Positions 46,029-54,574 are shown, counted from the stretch's first letter. The stretch is DNA of 64,000 nt from JACMOY01 sp038322575 (GCA_038322575.1 JBBQGB010000003.1:1-64000); one strand, 5' to 3'. The notes: generated from the sequence alone by a model not told the origin. Numbers and translations are program-made.

Positions 46029-46814
46029 ATGGCTGACCTGCCGGAGCCGCTGCTCCAGCTGCGAGCGATCAACAAGAGCTTCGGTGCCGTGCACGTGCTG
46101 CACGACGTCGACCTATCGATCTACCCCGGCCAGGTGACGGCGCTGGTGGGCGACAACGGCGCGGGCAAGTCCACGCTGGTGAAGGTCATGGCGGGCATCT
46201 ACCCCTACGACACCGGCGACTACCTCTTCGAGGGCCAGCACGTCACGATCCACGGGCCGAAAGACGCTGCGGCGCTGGGCATCGAGATCGTCTACCAGGA
46301 CCTCGCGCTGTGCGACAACCTCGACATCGTCGAGAACATGTTCCTCGGCCGCGAGCGGGCCAAGGGCGTCCTGCTCGACGAGGGCGCGATGGAGCAGCAG
46401 GCCCGCGACACGCTGGCCTCCCTCTCGGTGCGCACCGTGAAGTCGGTGCGCCAGTCCGTGTCCAGCTTGTCCGGTGGGCAGCGGCAGACGGTCGCCATCG
46501 CCAAGGCGGTGCTCTGGAACTCCAAGGTCGTCATGCTCGACGAGCCGACGGCGGCGCTGGGGGTGGCCCAGACCCGACAAGTGCTCGACCTGGTGCGACG
46601 CCTCGCCGACAACGGCCTGGGCGTCCTGCTGATCTCGCACAACATGGTCGACGTGCTCGAGGTCGCCGACCGCATCACCGCCCTGTACCTCGGCCGGGTC
46701 GCTGCCGACGTGTCGGCCAAGGACGTCGACCAGCGCCAGATCGTCGAGCTGATCACCGCCGGGCGCTCAGGTGACATCGGGATCTCACCCGCCACCGCCG
46801 CCGAGTCGGCCTGA
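46029..46814 (+). CDS. sugar ABC transporter ATP-binding protein (single domain)
   Basis: 261 residues. Walker A is GDNGAGKST (about 44), Q-loop YQDLAL, signature SSLSGGQRQ (about 145) and Walker B VMLDEPTAAL followed by the switch SHNM. Most CUT2-type (xylose/ribose) ATPases have two fused nucleotide-binding domains of about 500 residues; this one has a single domain, so it must work as a homodimer. ATG 46029 follows GAGGGAG. Confidence 0.92.
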   Translation: MADLPEPLLQLRAINKSFGAVHVLHDVDLSIYPGQVTALVGDNGAGKSTLVKVMAGIYPYDTGDYLFEGQHVTIHGPKDAAALGIEIVYQDLALCDNLDIVENMFLGRERAKGVLLDEGAMEQQARDTLASLSVRTVKSVRQSVSSLSGGQRQTVAIAKAVLWNSKVVMLDEPTAALGVAQTRQVLDLVRRLADNGLGVLLISHNMVDVLEVADRITALYLGRVAADVSAKDVDQRQIVELITAGRSGDIGISPATAAESA

Positions 46815-46832
46815 GAACAGGGAGCACGAGCG

Positions 46833-48110
46833 ATGAGCGTCATTGACGAGAGCACCCCCAGCCCCGGGCTGGCCGGCTCCGACTTCTCCGGCGACGAGCG
46901 CGCCACCACCGTCGGCGGGGCGTTCCGCGAGTACCGCGACCGGTTGCGCGGCGGTGACACCGGCTCGCTGCCGGCCGTCCTCGGCCTGGTCGTCCTGGCG
47001 ATCGTGTTCTCGGTGCTCCGGCCCGACACGTTCCCCTCGACCGGCAACATCGCCAACCTCATGGTGCAGGCGGGCGCCATCTGCGTCCTCGCCATGGGGC
47101 TGGTCCCCGTGCTGCTGCTCGGCGACATCGACCTCAGCGCCGGGGTCGCGGGCGGCGCGTCCGCCGGCGTGATGGCGATCCTGATCACCGACAAGGGCCT
47201 GCCCTGGTACGTCGGCGTGCTGGGTGCACTGGCCACCGGCATGGTCATCGGCGTGGTCATCGGCACGCTGGTGGCCCGGTTGGGGATCCCCTCGTTCGTC
47301 GTCACCCTGGCGTTCTTCCTGGGCCTGCAGGGCATCACCCTGAAGCTGATCGGCCAAGGTGGCACCGTGCCCGTGCGTGACACCGTGATCGTCGGCATCG
47401 CCAACAGCAACCTGCCGATCACCGCCGGCTGGGTCCTCGCGATCGCCGCGATCGCGCTGTACGCCGTGCTCAGCCTCGTGCGCTACCGGTCGCAGGCGGC
47501 CGCGGGGCTCGTGCGCTCGCCGCTCGCCGTCGTCCTGCTCCGCATCGCTGGACTGGGCGTGATCGTCCTGGTGATCACCTACGTCCTGAGCCTGAACCGG
47601 GCGGCGAACCCGAACTTCACCCTGCGCGGCATCCCCTACGTGGTCCCGGTCGTGGTGGTCCTGCTCGTGGCGTGGACCTTCGTGTTCTCGCGCACCCGCT
47701 ACGGCCGTCACATCTACGCGATCGGTGGCAACACCGAGGCGGCCCGCCGAGCCGGCATCAACGTCACGGTCCTGCGCACGTCGGTGTTCGTGATCTGCTC
47801 GGGGATGGCGGCCCTGTCCGGCATCGTCGCCGCATCCCGGCTCAACTCGGTGACACCGGACGCGGGCGCGGGCAACACCCTGCTGTACGCCGTCGGTGCC
47901 GCCGTCATCGGCGGCACCAGCCTGTTCGGCGGCAAGGGCAAGATGCGCGACGCCATCGTCGGCGCCTTCGTCGTGGCCGTCATCGCCAACGGACTGGGGC
48001 TGCTCAACCAGAAGGCCGACGTCAACTACCTCGTCACCGGCTTCGTGCTGCTCCTCGCGGCCAGCGTCGACGCGATCACGCGTCGTCGTCGCAGCGCCGC
48101 GGGCCGCTGA
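46833..48110 (+). CDS. sugar ABC transporter permease
   Basis: 425 residues with about 10-12 transmembrane helices. The LLLGDIDLSAGVAGGASAGV segment (about 98) and the C-terminal AVIGGTSLFGGKGKMRDAIVG correspond to the conserved loop motif of BPD_transp_2 (XylH/RbsC-type) permeases. The protein is longer than RbsC (about 320) because of extra helices in the middle, like XylH. It lies 18 bases after the ATPase gene. Confidence 0.92.
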   Translation: MSVIDESTPSPGLAGSDFSGDERATTVGGAFREYRDRLRGGDTGSLPAVLGLVVLAIVFSVLRPDTFPSTGNIANLMVQAGAICVLAMGLVPVLLLGDIDLSAGVAGGASAGVMAILITDKGLPWYVGVLGALATGMVIGVVIGTLVARLGIPSFVVTLAFFLGLQGITLKLIGQGGTVPVRDTVIVGIANSNLPITAGWVLAIAAIALYAVLSLVRYRSQAAAGLVRSPLAVVLLRIAGLGVIVLVITYVLSLNRAANPNFTLRGIPYVVPVVVVLLVAWTFVFSRTRYGRHIYAIGGNTEAARRAGINVTVLRTSVFVICSGMAALSGIVAASRLNSVTPDAGAGNTLLYAVGAAVIGGTSLFGGKGKMRDAIVGAFVVAVIANGLGLLNQKADVNYLVTGFVLLLAASVDAITRRRRSAAGR

Positions 48111-48141
48111 CGTGTGCGGTTGCTGAAGCCAGGTCGCTGAC

Positions 48142-49395
48142 ATGGCAGTCGCCCGCCGGCCGGGTGCCGGCACGAACCAGGAGGCGGTGCGCCGGCACAA
48201 CCTCGGCACGGTGCTGGCGCACCTGCACCACGACGGCCAGCTCTCTCGCGCCGACCTCACGGCCCGCCTGGGCCTGAACCGCAGCACGATCGGGGCGCTG
48301 GTCGGCGAGCTCGTCTCGCTGGGCGCCGTCGTCGAGACGGCGCCCAGCGGCGGTCGCAGCGGCGCCGGCCGCCCGTCCCTGGACGTGCGCCCCAACCCGC
48401 AGGCGGCGGTCGTCGTCGCGGTCGAGGTCGGGATCGACGTCCTGCGGGGGGCGCTGGTCGGCCTCGGCGGTCAGGTGCTCGCGCGGGCGACGGCGCCCAC
48501 GCCCCCGTCGCGGCGCCCGGACCTGGTGGCGGGTGCCGTCGTGCGGCTGGCTCGCCGCCTGGTCGTGAGCGTCCCCGAGGACGCCGTGCTGCTGGGCCTG
48601 GGCGTCGGTGTCCCGGGCGTGGTGCGCGAGCCCGGTGGGGTCGTGCGGTTCGCCCCGAACCTGCGCTGGGTCGACGTCCCGCTGGCTGACCTGCTGCGGG
48701 CGAGGATGAGCGCGGACCTGCGGGTGACCGTGGGCAACGACGCCGACCTGGGGGCGCTGGCCGAGCACACCCGCGGTGCCGCGGTCGGGTGCGACGACAT
48801 CGTCTTCCTGGCCGCCGACGCCGGTGTCGGCGGCGGGGTGATCGTCGGTGGCCACCCGCTGCACGGCGTCGGCGGGTACGCCGGCGAGTTGGGTCACCTG
48901 ATGGTCAACCCGCGGGGTCGCACCTGCCGCTGCGGCAGCCGCGGCTGCTGGGAGACCGAGATCGGCGCCGAGGCCATCAGCGCGGCCCTGCGGCTCGAGA
49001 GCACCGACCTGGACTCGCTGGCCGAGCGGCTGCGTGAAGTGCGCCGCCCGAGCGCGGCGCTGCGGTCGGTCGGGCGCTACCTGGGCCTCGGGCTGGGCAG
49101 CATCGTCAACGTCCTGAACCCCGAGGTCGTCGTGCTGGGCGGGGTGCTGCGCACCCTGTACCCGGTGGTGTCGGCGGACGTCGACCAGGCCCTCGCGTCG
49201 GTGGCGCTGCAGGCGCCGCGTGAGCAGGTGCGGGTGCTCGTGCCCGCGCTGGGCGGGGACTCGGTGCTGCTGGGGGCGGCCGAGAAGGCGTTCGAGCCGG
49301 TGCTCACCGACCCCGCCCGCGAGCTGGGCGCGGCCGTCCGGGACCCGGCGACCGTGTTCGCCGTCGTGGGGCGGGGCCACGCCGTCCCCGCGTGA
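48142..49395 (+). CDS. ROK-family transcriptional regulator
   Basis: 417 residues. An N-terminal winged helix (about 15-80; LSRADLTARLGLNRSTIGAL) is followed by a sugar-kinase-like ROK domain: VGNDADLGALAEH (about 195), DAGVGGGVIVGG (about 230) and the zinc motif GRTCRCGSRGCWE (about 256). It is the XylR/NagC type, usually a sugar-responsive repressor of the adjacent transport operon. A perfect palindrome upstream of the binding-protein gene is a candidate operator. Confidence 0.92.
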   Translation: MAVARRPGAGTNQEAVRRHNLGTVLAHLHHDGQLSRADLTARLGLNRSTIGALVGELVSLGAVVETAPSGGRSGAGRPSLDVRPNPQAAVVVAVEVGIDVLRGALVGLGGQVLARATAPTPPSRRPDLVAGAVVRLARRLVVSVPEDAVLLGLGVGVPGVVREPGGVVRFAPNLRWVDVPLADLLRARMSADLRVTVGNDADLGALAEHTRGAAVGCDDIVFLAADAGVGGGVIVGGHPLHGVGGYAGELGHLMVNPRGRTCRCGSRGCWETEIGAEAISAALRLESTDLDSLAERLREVRRPSAALRSVGRYLGLGLGSIVNVLNPEVVVLGGVLRTLYPVVSADVDQALASVALQAPREQVRVLVPALGGDSVLLGAAEKAFEPVLTDPARELGAAVRDPATVFAVVGRGHAVPA

Positions 49396-49400
49396 AGGGC

Positions 49401-50192
49401 TCAGCCGTGGTTGAAGGTGGTCGTGCACCCGCCGTCGACCGTGACGATCGAGCCGGTCATGAACGAGCTGCCGTCGCCGGCCAGGAACACCACGACGCTG
49501 GCGACCTCGTCGGTCTGGGCCTGGCGGCCGATCGGCTGGCGCGCGGCGGCGGCCTCGCGCCGCTCGTGCGCGGCAGCAGCCTCATCCGGTGACATCGAGG
49601 CGCGGTGCCCGCCCAGGTCGGTGTCGATGTAGCCGGGGCAGATCGCGTTGACCCGGATCCCCTTGTCGCTGTAGTCGACCGCCAGCTGGCGGGTGAGGTT
49701 GACGATCGCCCCCTTGGTGGCGCAGTACGCCGGCGCGAGCGGGGCCCCGATCAGGCCGTAGGTCGAGGCGATGTTGATGATGCGCCCGCGGCCCGAGGCC
49801 AGCAGGTGGGGCATGGCCGCCCTGGTGCACAGGAACGGCCCGGTGAGGTTGACCGCCAGGGTGCGGTTCCAGTCGTCGAGGTCCAGCTCGTGCAGCGGTC
49901 TCGAGCCGCCGCCGACCCCGGCGTTGTTGACTAGGACGTCGAGGCCGCCGAGCTGCTGGACGGCGGCGTCCACCATCGCGGCGACCTGCCCGGGGACGGC
50001 GACGTCGCAGTGGACAGCGATCGCCTCGCCACCGACGGCGCGGACGGCCGCGAGCGTCGCGTCACCGGGGACGACGTCGGCGACGACGACCCGCGCGCCC
50101 TCGGCGGCCAGCGCGACCGCGGTCGCCGCTCCGATCCCGTTCGCCGCACCGGTGACGATCGCGACCCTGCCAGACAGATTCGGTTTGCTCAT
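49401..50192 (-). CDS. short-chain dehydrogenase/reductase
   Basis: 263 residues, classical SDR. The cofactor motif TGAANGIG is at 14-21, NNAG at 89-92, and the catalytic Ser143, Tyr156 and Lys160 are present (ASTYGLIG and YCATK). An Asp at the end of strand 2 (VVADV) suggests NAD(H) preference. The C-terminal SFMTGSIVTVDGGCTT is typical. The substrate is unknown. It lies 24 bases after the LLM gene, probably as the last gene of the same minus-strand unit. Confidence 0.9.
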   Translation of the reverse strand: MSKPNLSGRVAIVTGAANGIGAATAVALAAEGARVVVADVVPGDATLAAVRAVGGEAIAVHCDVAVPGQVAAMVDAAVQQLGGLDVLVNNAGVGGGSRPLHELDLDDWNRTLAVNLTGPFLCTRAAMPHLLASGRGRIINIASTYGLIGAPLAPAYCATKGAIVNLTRQLAVDYSDKGIRVNAICPGYIDTDLGGHRASMSPDEAAAAHERREAAAARQPIGRQAQTDEVASVVVFLAGDGSSFMTGSIVTVDGGCTTTFNHG

Positions 50193-50216
50193 AGGACCAT
50201 TGTGCTGGTTCTCGAC

Positions 50217-51014
50217 TCAGGGGACCAGGGGTCGCAGGTCACGGGCGACGAACCTCACCAGGTCCTCCAGCAGCGGATCGTCCTCGATGGCCAGCAGGAC
50301 CACGTGGGTGGCGCCGGCGTCCGCGAGGTCGGCGACACGCCGCGCCTCGCGGGCCGCGTCCAGGGCGCCGTGCACGGGCAGGAACACCACGACGTCGGCC
50401 GCGCCGTCCCGCCCGGACACGGCTCGACCGCTGCGCAGGTGCACCATCGCCGCGCGCACGGCGTCGGGAGTGGTCTCGCCGGTCATGATGACGCCCTCGC
50501 CGAGCTCGCCGGCCAGACTCACGGTGCGCTCGCGCACGGCTCCCACCAGCAGCGGCGGGGCAGCAGCGGGCGGCCAGTCCAGGGCGACGTCGGCGAGCCG
50601 GACGTACCGACCGTCGGTGGTCACGCTCTCGCCGTGCAGCAGGGCCCGCAGCGCCGTCGTGTACTCGCGCAGCAGCGTCATCAGCGACTGGGGCGCGGCG
50701 CCGACCTGCTGCATCCACTCGGCGACCCCGTGGCCCACACCGGGCACCAGCCGGCCGGGGAACAACCGCTCCAGCGTCGCGATCTCCATCGCCGTCAGCG
50801 CGACGTTGCGCAGCGGGACTGGGAGCAGGCCGATGCCGACAGTGAGGTGCTCGGTCCAGGCCAGAACCGCTGCGGCAGTGGCGATCCCGCTCTCCTTGAA
50901 GCAGTCCTCCCACAGCCACAGCTGCTCGAGACCGGAGCGGTCGGCGGCGACCGCCGCCGACCGCAGCCGCTCGGGGGGCAGGTCGGGCGGGAAGATGGCG
51001 CCGAGCGTCGTCAT
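50217..51014 (-). CDS. LLM-class flavin/F420-dependent oxidoreductase
   Basis: 265 residues. It begins MTTLGAIFPPDLPPERLRSA, then AWTEHLTVGIGLLPVPLRNV and GRLVPGVGHGVAEWMQQVG, the usual bacterial-luciferase-like TIM-barrel pattern. The cofactor is probably F420 given the lineage, but FMN cannot be excluded. It overlaps the ThDP-enzyme gene by 4 bases. The family average is 290-330, so this copy is slightly short at the C-terminus. Confidence 0.87.
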   Translation of the reverse strand: MTTLGAIFPPDLPPERLRSAAVAADRSGLEQLWLWEDCFKESGIATAAAVLAWTEHLTVGIGLLPVPLRNVALTAMEIATLERLFPGRLVPGVGHGVAEWMQQVGAAPQSLMTLLREYTTALRALLHGESVTTDGRYVRLADVALDWPPAAAPPLLVGAVRERTVSLAGELGEGVIMTGETTPDAVRAAMVHLRSGRAVSGRDGAADVVVFLPVHGALDAAREARRVADLADAGATHVVLLAIEDDPLLEDLVRFVARDLRPLVP

Positions 51015-52567
51015 CGCGGTCCCGCCTGCAGGACGGCGTCGACCAGGTGCGGCCCCGGTTCGGCCAGCGCCCAGCGCAGGTGCTCGACGAGCTCGTCGGC
51101 GCTGGTCGCCCGCCGGGCGGGGACCCCGAGGCCGGTGGCGAGCGCGACGAAGTCCAGGGCGGGCTCGGTCAGGTCGAGCAGCCGCCGCGCGCGCACGCCG
51201 TCGCTGGCGGCACCCACCCGCTGCAGCTCGCCGTCCAGGATGGCGTACGCGCCGTTGTCGCAGATGACGGTGGTGACGTCGAGCTGCTCGCGCGCCTGGG
51301 TCCACAGCGCGGTGATCGTGTACATCGCGCTGCCGTCGGCCTGGATCGCGACCACCGGCCGGTCCGGGCAGGCGACGGCGGCGCCGGTCGCCACCGGCAG
51401 GCCCTGCCCGATCGCGCCGCCGGTCAGCGTGAGCCAGTCGTGGCGGGGACAGCCCGCCGTCGCCGCCGCCAGGTGCACCCCCGACGTCAGCGCCTCGTCC
51501 ACGACGATCGCGCCCGCGGGAAGCAGCGCGCCGACCGCCTCGGCGAGGGCGCGCGTGGTCAGCGGCCCGGTCGGCAGGTCGGGGCGACGGTCCCCGCTCA
51601 CCTCGGGTACCGCGTCACCGCCCACGGCCTCGGCGAGGGCGCACAGCGCCTCGGTGGCGTCCTGGCCCGGCTCGGCGAGCAGCTGCACCGCGCAGCCCGC
51701 CGGGACGAAGTCGCCGGGCAGGCCGGGGTAGGCGAAGAACGCGACCGGTTCGCGGGCGCCGGCCAGCACGAGGCGGCGGACGTCGGCGAGCTCGGCCAGG
51801 GCGGGCTCGGGGGGGTAGGGCAGGGGACGGACGAACGGCAGACCCGCGCCGCGCGGGAGTCGAGCCGGGAACGTCTCGCAGAGCAGCCGCGCCCCCGTTG
51901 CCGCCGCCACCCGGGCCGCCGCCAGCAGACCGCGCTCGGTCAGGGCGTCACCGCCGAGGAACAGCACGCTGGGCCCCTCGCTGGTCAGGGACGCGGCGGC
52001 CTCGGCGACGACGTCCGCCCGCACCGGCGCCGCGACCCGTGGCCGGCGCGGCGCGGCCGTTCGGCCGCCCTCGCCCCACGACACGTCGGCCGGAAGCACG
52101 AGGGTGGCGACGCACCCGGGCGCCGAGGCGGCGGCGACCACGGCGTCGACGGCGTCGGCGGCCAGGTGGCTCGTCGTCAGCGACCGTCGGAACCAGCCGG
52201 AGACCGCGGACGCCAGCGCGTCGATGTCGGACTCCAGCGGGGCGTCCAGCCGCTTGTGGTGCGTGGCGTGGTCGCCCACGACGTTGACCAGCGGGGTGCG
52301 CGCCCGGCGGGCGTTGTGCAGGTTGGCGATGCCGTTGGCCAGGCCCGGCCCGAGGTGCAGCAGGGTCGCTGCAGGGCGGCCGGACATCCGCCCGTACCCG
52401 TCGGCGGCGCCGGTGGCGACCCCCTCGAACAGCGTCAGGACGGCGCGCATGGCGGGCACGTCGTCCAAGGCTGCGACGAAGTGCATCTCGGACGTGCCCG
52501 GGTTGGCGAAGCAGACGTCGACCCCGGCGTCGACGAGGGTGCGGACCAGGGCGTGCGCGCCGTTCAT
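51011..52567 (-). CDS. ThDP-dependent enzyme, acetolactate-synthase/benzoylformate-decarboxylase type
   Basis: 518 residues with three domains. The N-terminal PYR domain has FANPGTSEMHFV and the catalytic Glu in LFEGVATGAADGYGR (about 49). The C-terminal PP domain has the ThDP/Mg motif QADGSAMYT ending in CDNGAY (about 410-440). It lacks an adjacent IlvN subunit and is shorter than the biosynthetic IlvB, so it is probably a decarboxylase or carboligase rather than the branched-chain enzyme. Its gene overlaps the LLM gene. The substrate is unknown. Confidence 0.85.
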   Translation of the reverse strand: MNGAHALVRTLVDAGVDVCFANPGTSEMHFVAALDDVPAMRAVLTLFEGVATGAADGYGRMSGRPAATLLHLGPGLANGIANLHNARRARTPLVNVVGDHATHHKRLDAPLESDIDALASAVSGWFRRSLTTSHLAADAVDAVVAAASAPGCVATLVLPADVSWGEGGRTAAPRRPRVAAPVRADVVAEAAASLTSEGPSVLFLGGDALTERGLLAAARVAAATGARLLCETFPARLPRGAGLPFVRPLPYPPEPALAELADVRRLVLAGAREPVAFFAYPGLPGDFVPAGCAVQLLAEPGQDATEALCALAEAVGGDAVPEVSGDRRPDLPTGPLTTRALAEAVGALLPAGAIVVDEALTSGVHLAAATAGCPRHDWLTLTGGAIGQGLPVATGAAVACPDRPVVAIQADGSAMYTITALWTQAREQLDVTTVICDNGAYAILDGELQRVGAASDGVRARRLLDLTEPALDFVALATGLGVPARRATSADELVEHLRWALAEPGPHLVDAVLQAGPR

Positions 52568-52576
52568 GCCGCCAGG

Positions 52577-53032
52577 TTAGGGCAGGGACTGCCGCAGCCA
52601 CCGGGAGCCAGGGCCCTCGGTGGCGGCCTCGTCGTCGGGGTTGAACAGCGCGCAGCGTCGCAGCGAGAGGCATCCGCACCCGATGCAGCCGTCCAGCGAG
52701 GTCTGCAAGGCCTGCAGGGTCGCGATCCGCTCGGCCACCGCCGCGCTCCACGGCGCACTCAGCCTGGTCCAGTCGCGCCGGGTGGGGGCGCGGTCGGCGG
52801 GCAGGGTGGCCAGGGCGGTGCTGATCTGCGCCAGGTCGAGCCCGACCCGTTGCGCCGCTGCGATGAACGCCAGACGGCGCAGCACGTGCCGGGGGTACCG
52901 CCGCTGGTTGCCCGACGTCCGGGTCGAGGAGATCAGCGACCGCTGCTCGTAGTAGCGGATCGTCGGCACGGACACGCCGGCCCGCGCGGCGACCTCGCCG
53001 ATGGTGAGCAGGTCGGGGGAGGGCACGTCCAC
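52577..53032 (-). CDS. soxR: redox-sensitive transcriptional activator SoxR
   Basis: 151 residues, MerR family. The N-terminal helix-turn-helix is LTIGEVAARAGVSVPTIRYY, followed by a dimer helix and the diagnostic [2Fe-2S] motif C-I-G-C-G-C-L-S-L-R-R-C (Cys 116, 119, 121, 127). In actinomycetes SoxR responds to redox-active quinones and phenazines. GTG 53032 follows a GAGGA ribosome site; GTG 53047 is also possible and adds five residues. A canonical SoxR box lies just upstream, between it and a divergent gene. Confidence 0.94.
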   Translation of the reverse strand: MDVPSPDLLTIGEVAARAGVSVPTIRYYEQRSLISSTRTSGNQRRYPRHVLRRLAFIAAAQRVGLDLAQISTALATLPADRAPTRRDWTRLSAPWSAAVAERIATLQALQTSLDGCIGCGCLSLRRCALFNPDDEAATEGPGSRWLRQSLP

Positions 53033-53051
53033 ATCCTGCGTCCTCACGGCC

Positions 53052-53082
53052 TTGACCTCAAGTCCACTTGAGCATGTTGACT
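53052..53082 (+). promoter_or_regulatory. SoxR-type promoter with SoxR box
   Basis: TTGACC (53052-53057), a 19-base spacer and TTGACT (53077-53082) fit the elongated spacer of MerR/SoxR promoters. The spacer region holds CTCAAGT-CC-ACTTGAG (53057-53072), which matches the SoxR box of E. coli soxS apart from its central two bases. The -10 is weak, as expected for an activated promoter, and ends 7 bases before ATG 53090. Confidence 0.85.
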
Positions 53083-53089
53083 TCTCGCG

Positions 53090-54022
53090 ATGACGACGGA
53101 CGAGGGACTGCTGGACGAGGCGTACGAGCGGTTGCACGCGAAAGGACCGGAGTTCGAAGGCTGGCTCTCGAACCACGGCCCGATGGCGGTGGACGCCCTG
53201 CTGCGTCTGGGGCACGGTGACCAGGTGCACCGGTGGGTGGTGAGCTACGAGCGGCGGCTGGAGCCGATGCCGGGTGCGAGCTGGCCGATCGCCCCCGAGG
53301 ACTGGCGCTCGGCAATCGGTGACCCGGCGCGGCTCGGCGACTGGATGGCTCTGTTCGCCCGTCAGGTGCACGAGGAACCGTGGCAGCAGGTGCTCGTGCA
53401 GTGGTGGCCGCGGCTGCTGCCCGGTGCCCTCGCGTCGTTGACGCACGGGCTGATCCGCACCGGGCACGTCGTCCGGGCGCTGCGAGCGGAGGTCACCACG
53501 GCGCGGTTGGACGAGCTGGGTCAGGCCCTGGGGTACTGGGCGGCCCGCTGGCAGCCGCTGCCCCCGCCCGCCGCGGGGTCGGGTGGCCTGGGAACGCGTG
53601 TCGCCGGTCCGACGGACGTGCCTCGCGCCCTGGACGAGCTCACGGACGCGGCCGTGAGCCGGTACCCGACCTGGGCCGCCGCCAGCCCGGTGGTGATGGT
53701 GCACACCGCGACCGCCCCCCGCGCCGTCGCCCTCGTGCTGCCGTCGCTGCCGGCGCACCTGTGGTCGGCGTCGTACGACACGGCGGCGGCCGTGACTCGT
53801 GCGATCGGCGCGATCCACGGTCGGGCGTCATCGGAGCCGGTCGGCGGAGCGGCCGACCCCCTCGCCGACGCGGCGGGCGACCTGCCAGGCCTGGTGTCGC
53901 GCAACGACGACGAGCACGTCATCAAGTTCGTCGAGGTGGCCGCCGAGTCCCATCGACGCGGCAACCCCGACGCCGTCGCGGCAGCGCGCCACGCGGCCCT
54001 GGTGATCGGCGCGGACCGGTAG
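53090..54022 (+). CDS. questin-oxidase-family (DUF4243) protein
   Basis: 310 residues. The N-terminal LLDEAYERLHAKGPEFEGWL, then SNHGPMAVDALLRLGH, and several conserved His (HVVRAL, VMVHTATAPRA, HVIKFVEVA) match the questin oxidase/DUF4243 family. The fungal enzyme GedK opens the anthraquinone ring of questin. There is no visible flavin-binding motif. It is predicted to be leaderless and controlled by SoxR, which senses quinones, so a role in oxidising or detoxifying aromatic redox compounds is inferred. Confidence 0.85.
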   Translation: MTTDEGLLDEAYERLHAKGPEFEGWLSNHGPMAVDALLRLGHGDQVHRWVVSYERRLEPMPGASWPIAPEDWRSAIGDPARLGDWMALFARQVHEEPWQQVLVQWWPRLLPGALASLTHGLIRTGHVVRALRAEVTTARLDELGQALGYWAARWQPLPPPAAGSGGLGTRVAGPTDVPRALDELTDAAVSRYPTWAAASPVVMVHTATAPRAVALVLPSLPAHLWSASYDTAAAVTRAIGAIHGRASSEPVGGAADPLADAAGDLPGLVSRNDDEHVIKFVEVAAESHRRGNPDAVAAARHAALVIGADR

Positions 54023-54070
54023 TCCAGCGGCGACCCCCACCCCTCGTTCGACGCGTCCCGTCCGAGGACC

Positions 54071-54084
54071 GGGTCTTTCGGCCC
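54071..54084 (+). promoter_or_regulatory. DosR/DevR-like box
   Basis: GGGTCTTTCGGCCC matches 11 of 14 positions of the DosR core GGGACTWWAGTCCC and lies 60 bases before the start of a split-barrel protein gene, a family common in DosR regulons. No DosR gene is in the window. Confidence 0.45.
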
Positions 54085-54143
54085 TGGCGCGGACCGAGGT
54101 GGGCGGTGCACGGTGGCGATAACGTCCAGCAGCGAGGTGAGCC

Positions 54144-54566
54144 GTGCAGCCCGGGACCAACACCGAGATCGAGCAGCTGCTGGACCACGAGTGCTGGCAC
54201 CTGGTGCGCAGCGTCCCGGTGGGGCGCCTGGCCGTCGTCGTCGACGGGGCGCCCGAGATCTTCCCGGTCAACCACCTCGTCGACCACGCCGCGGTCGTCT
54301 TCCGCACCGCTGCCGGGACCAAGCTGAGCGCGGCCGACGGGCATCGGGTCGCGTTCGAGGTCGATGGCGTCGACCACCTGACCGGTCGGGCGTGGAGCGT
54401 GGTGCTGAAGGGGCGGGCGACCCGGGTCAGCGCCCTGTACGACGTGGTCGAGAGCTTCCAGATGCCGCTGGGCGCGTGGCAGCCGGGCGCCAAGCCGATC
54501 TTCGTCCGGGTCGACGTGGATGCGGTCTCCGGGCGCCGGTTCGCGCCCATCACCTCGATAGGCTGA
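54144..54566 (+). CDS. pyridoxamine-5'-phosphate-oxidase-family split-barrel protein (F420/FMN)
   Basis: 140 residues from GTG 54144, with GAGGTG 5 bases upstream. The core VGRLAVVVDGAPEIFPVNHL, then AAGTKLSAA and VAFEVDGVDHLTGRAWSVVL, is the split beta-barrel pattern that binds FMN or F420. Similar proteins are hypoxia-induced in mycobacteria. The substrate is unknown. The stop codon is only 8 bases from the tRNA gene. Confidence 0.85.
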   Translation: MQPGTNTEIEQLLDHECWHLVRSVPVGRLAVVVDGAPEIFPVNHLVDHAAVVFRTAAGTKLSAADGHRVAFEVDGVDHLTGRAWSVVLKGRATRVSALYDVVESFQMPLGAWQPGAKPIFVRVDVDAVSGRRFAPITSIG

Positions 54567-54574
54567 GCCCCGTC

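Noticed and set aside
51011..52567. Biosynthetic acetolactate synthase (ilvB)
   Set aside because: There is no adjacent ilvN or ilvC, and the protein is shorter than IlvB; the LLM/SDR neighbourhood points to a different pathway.
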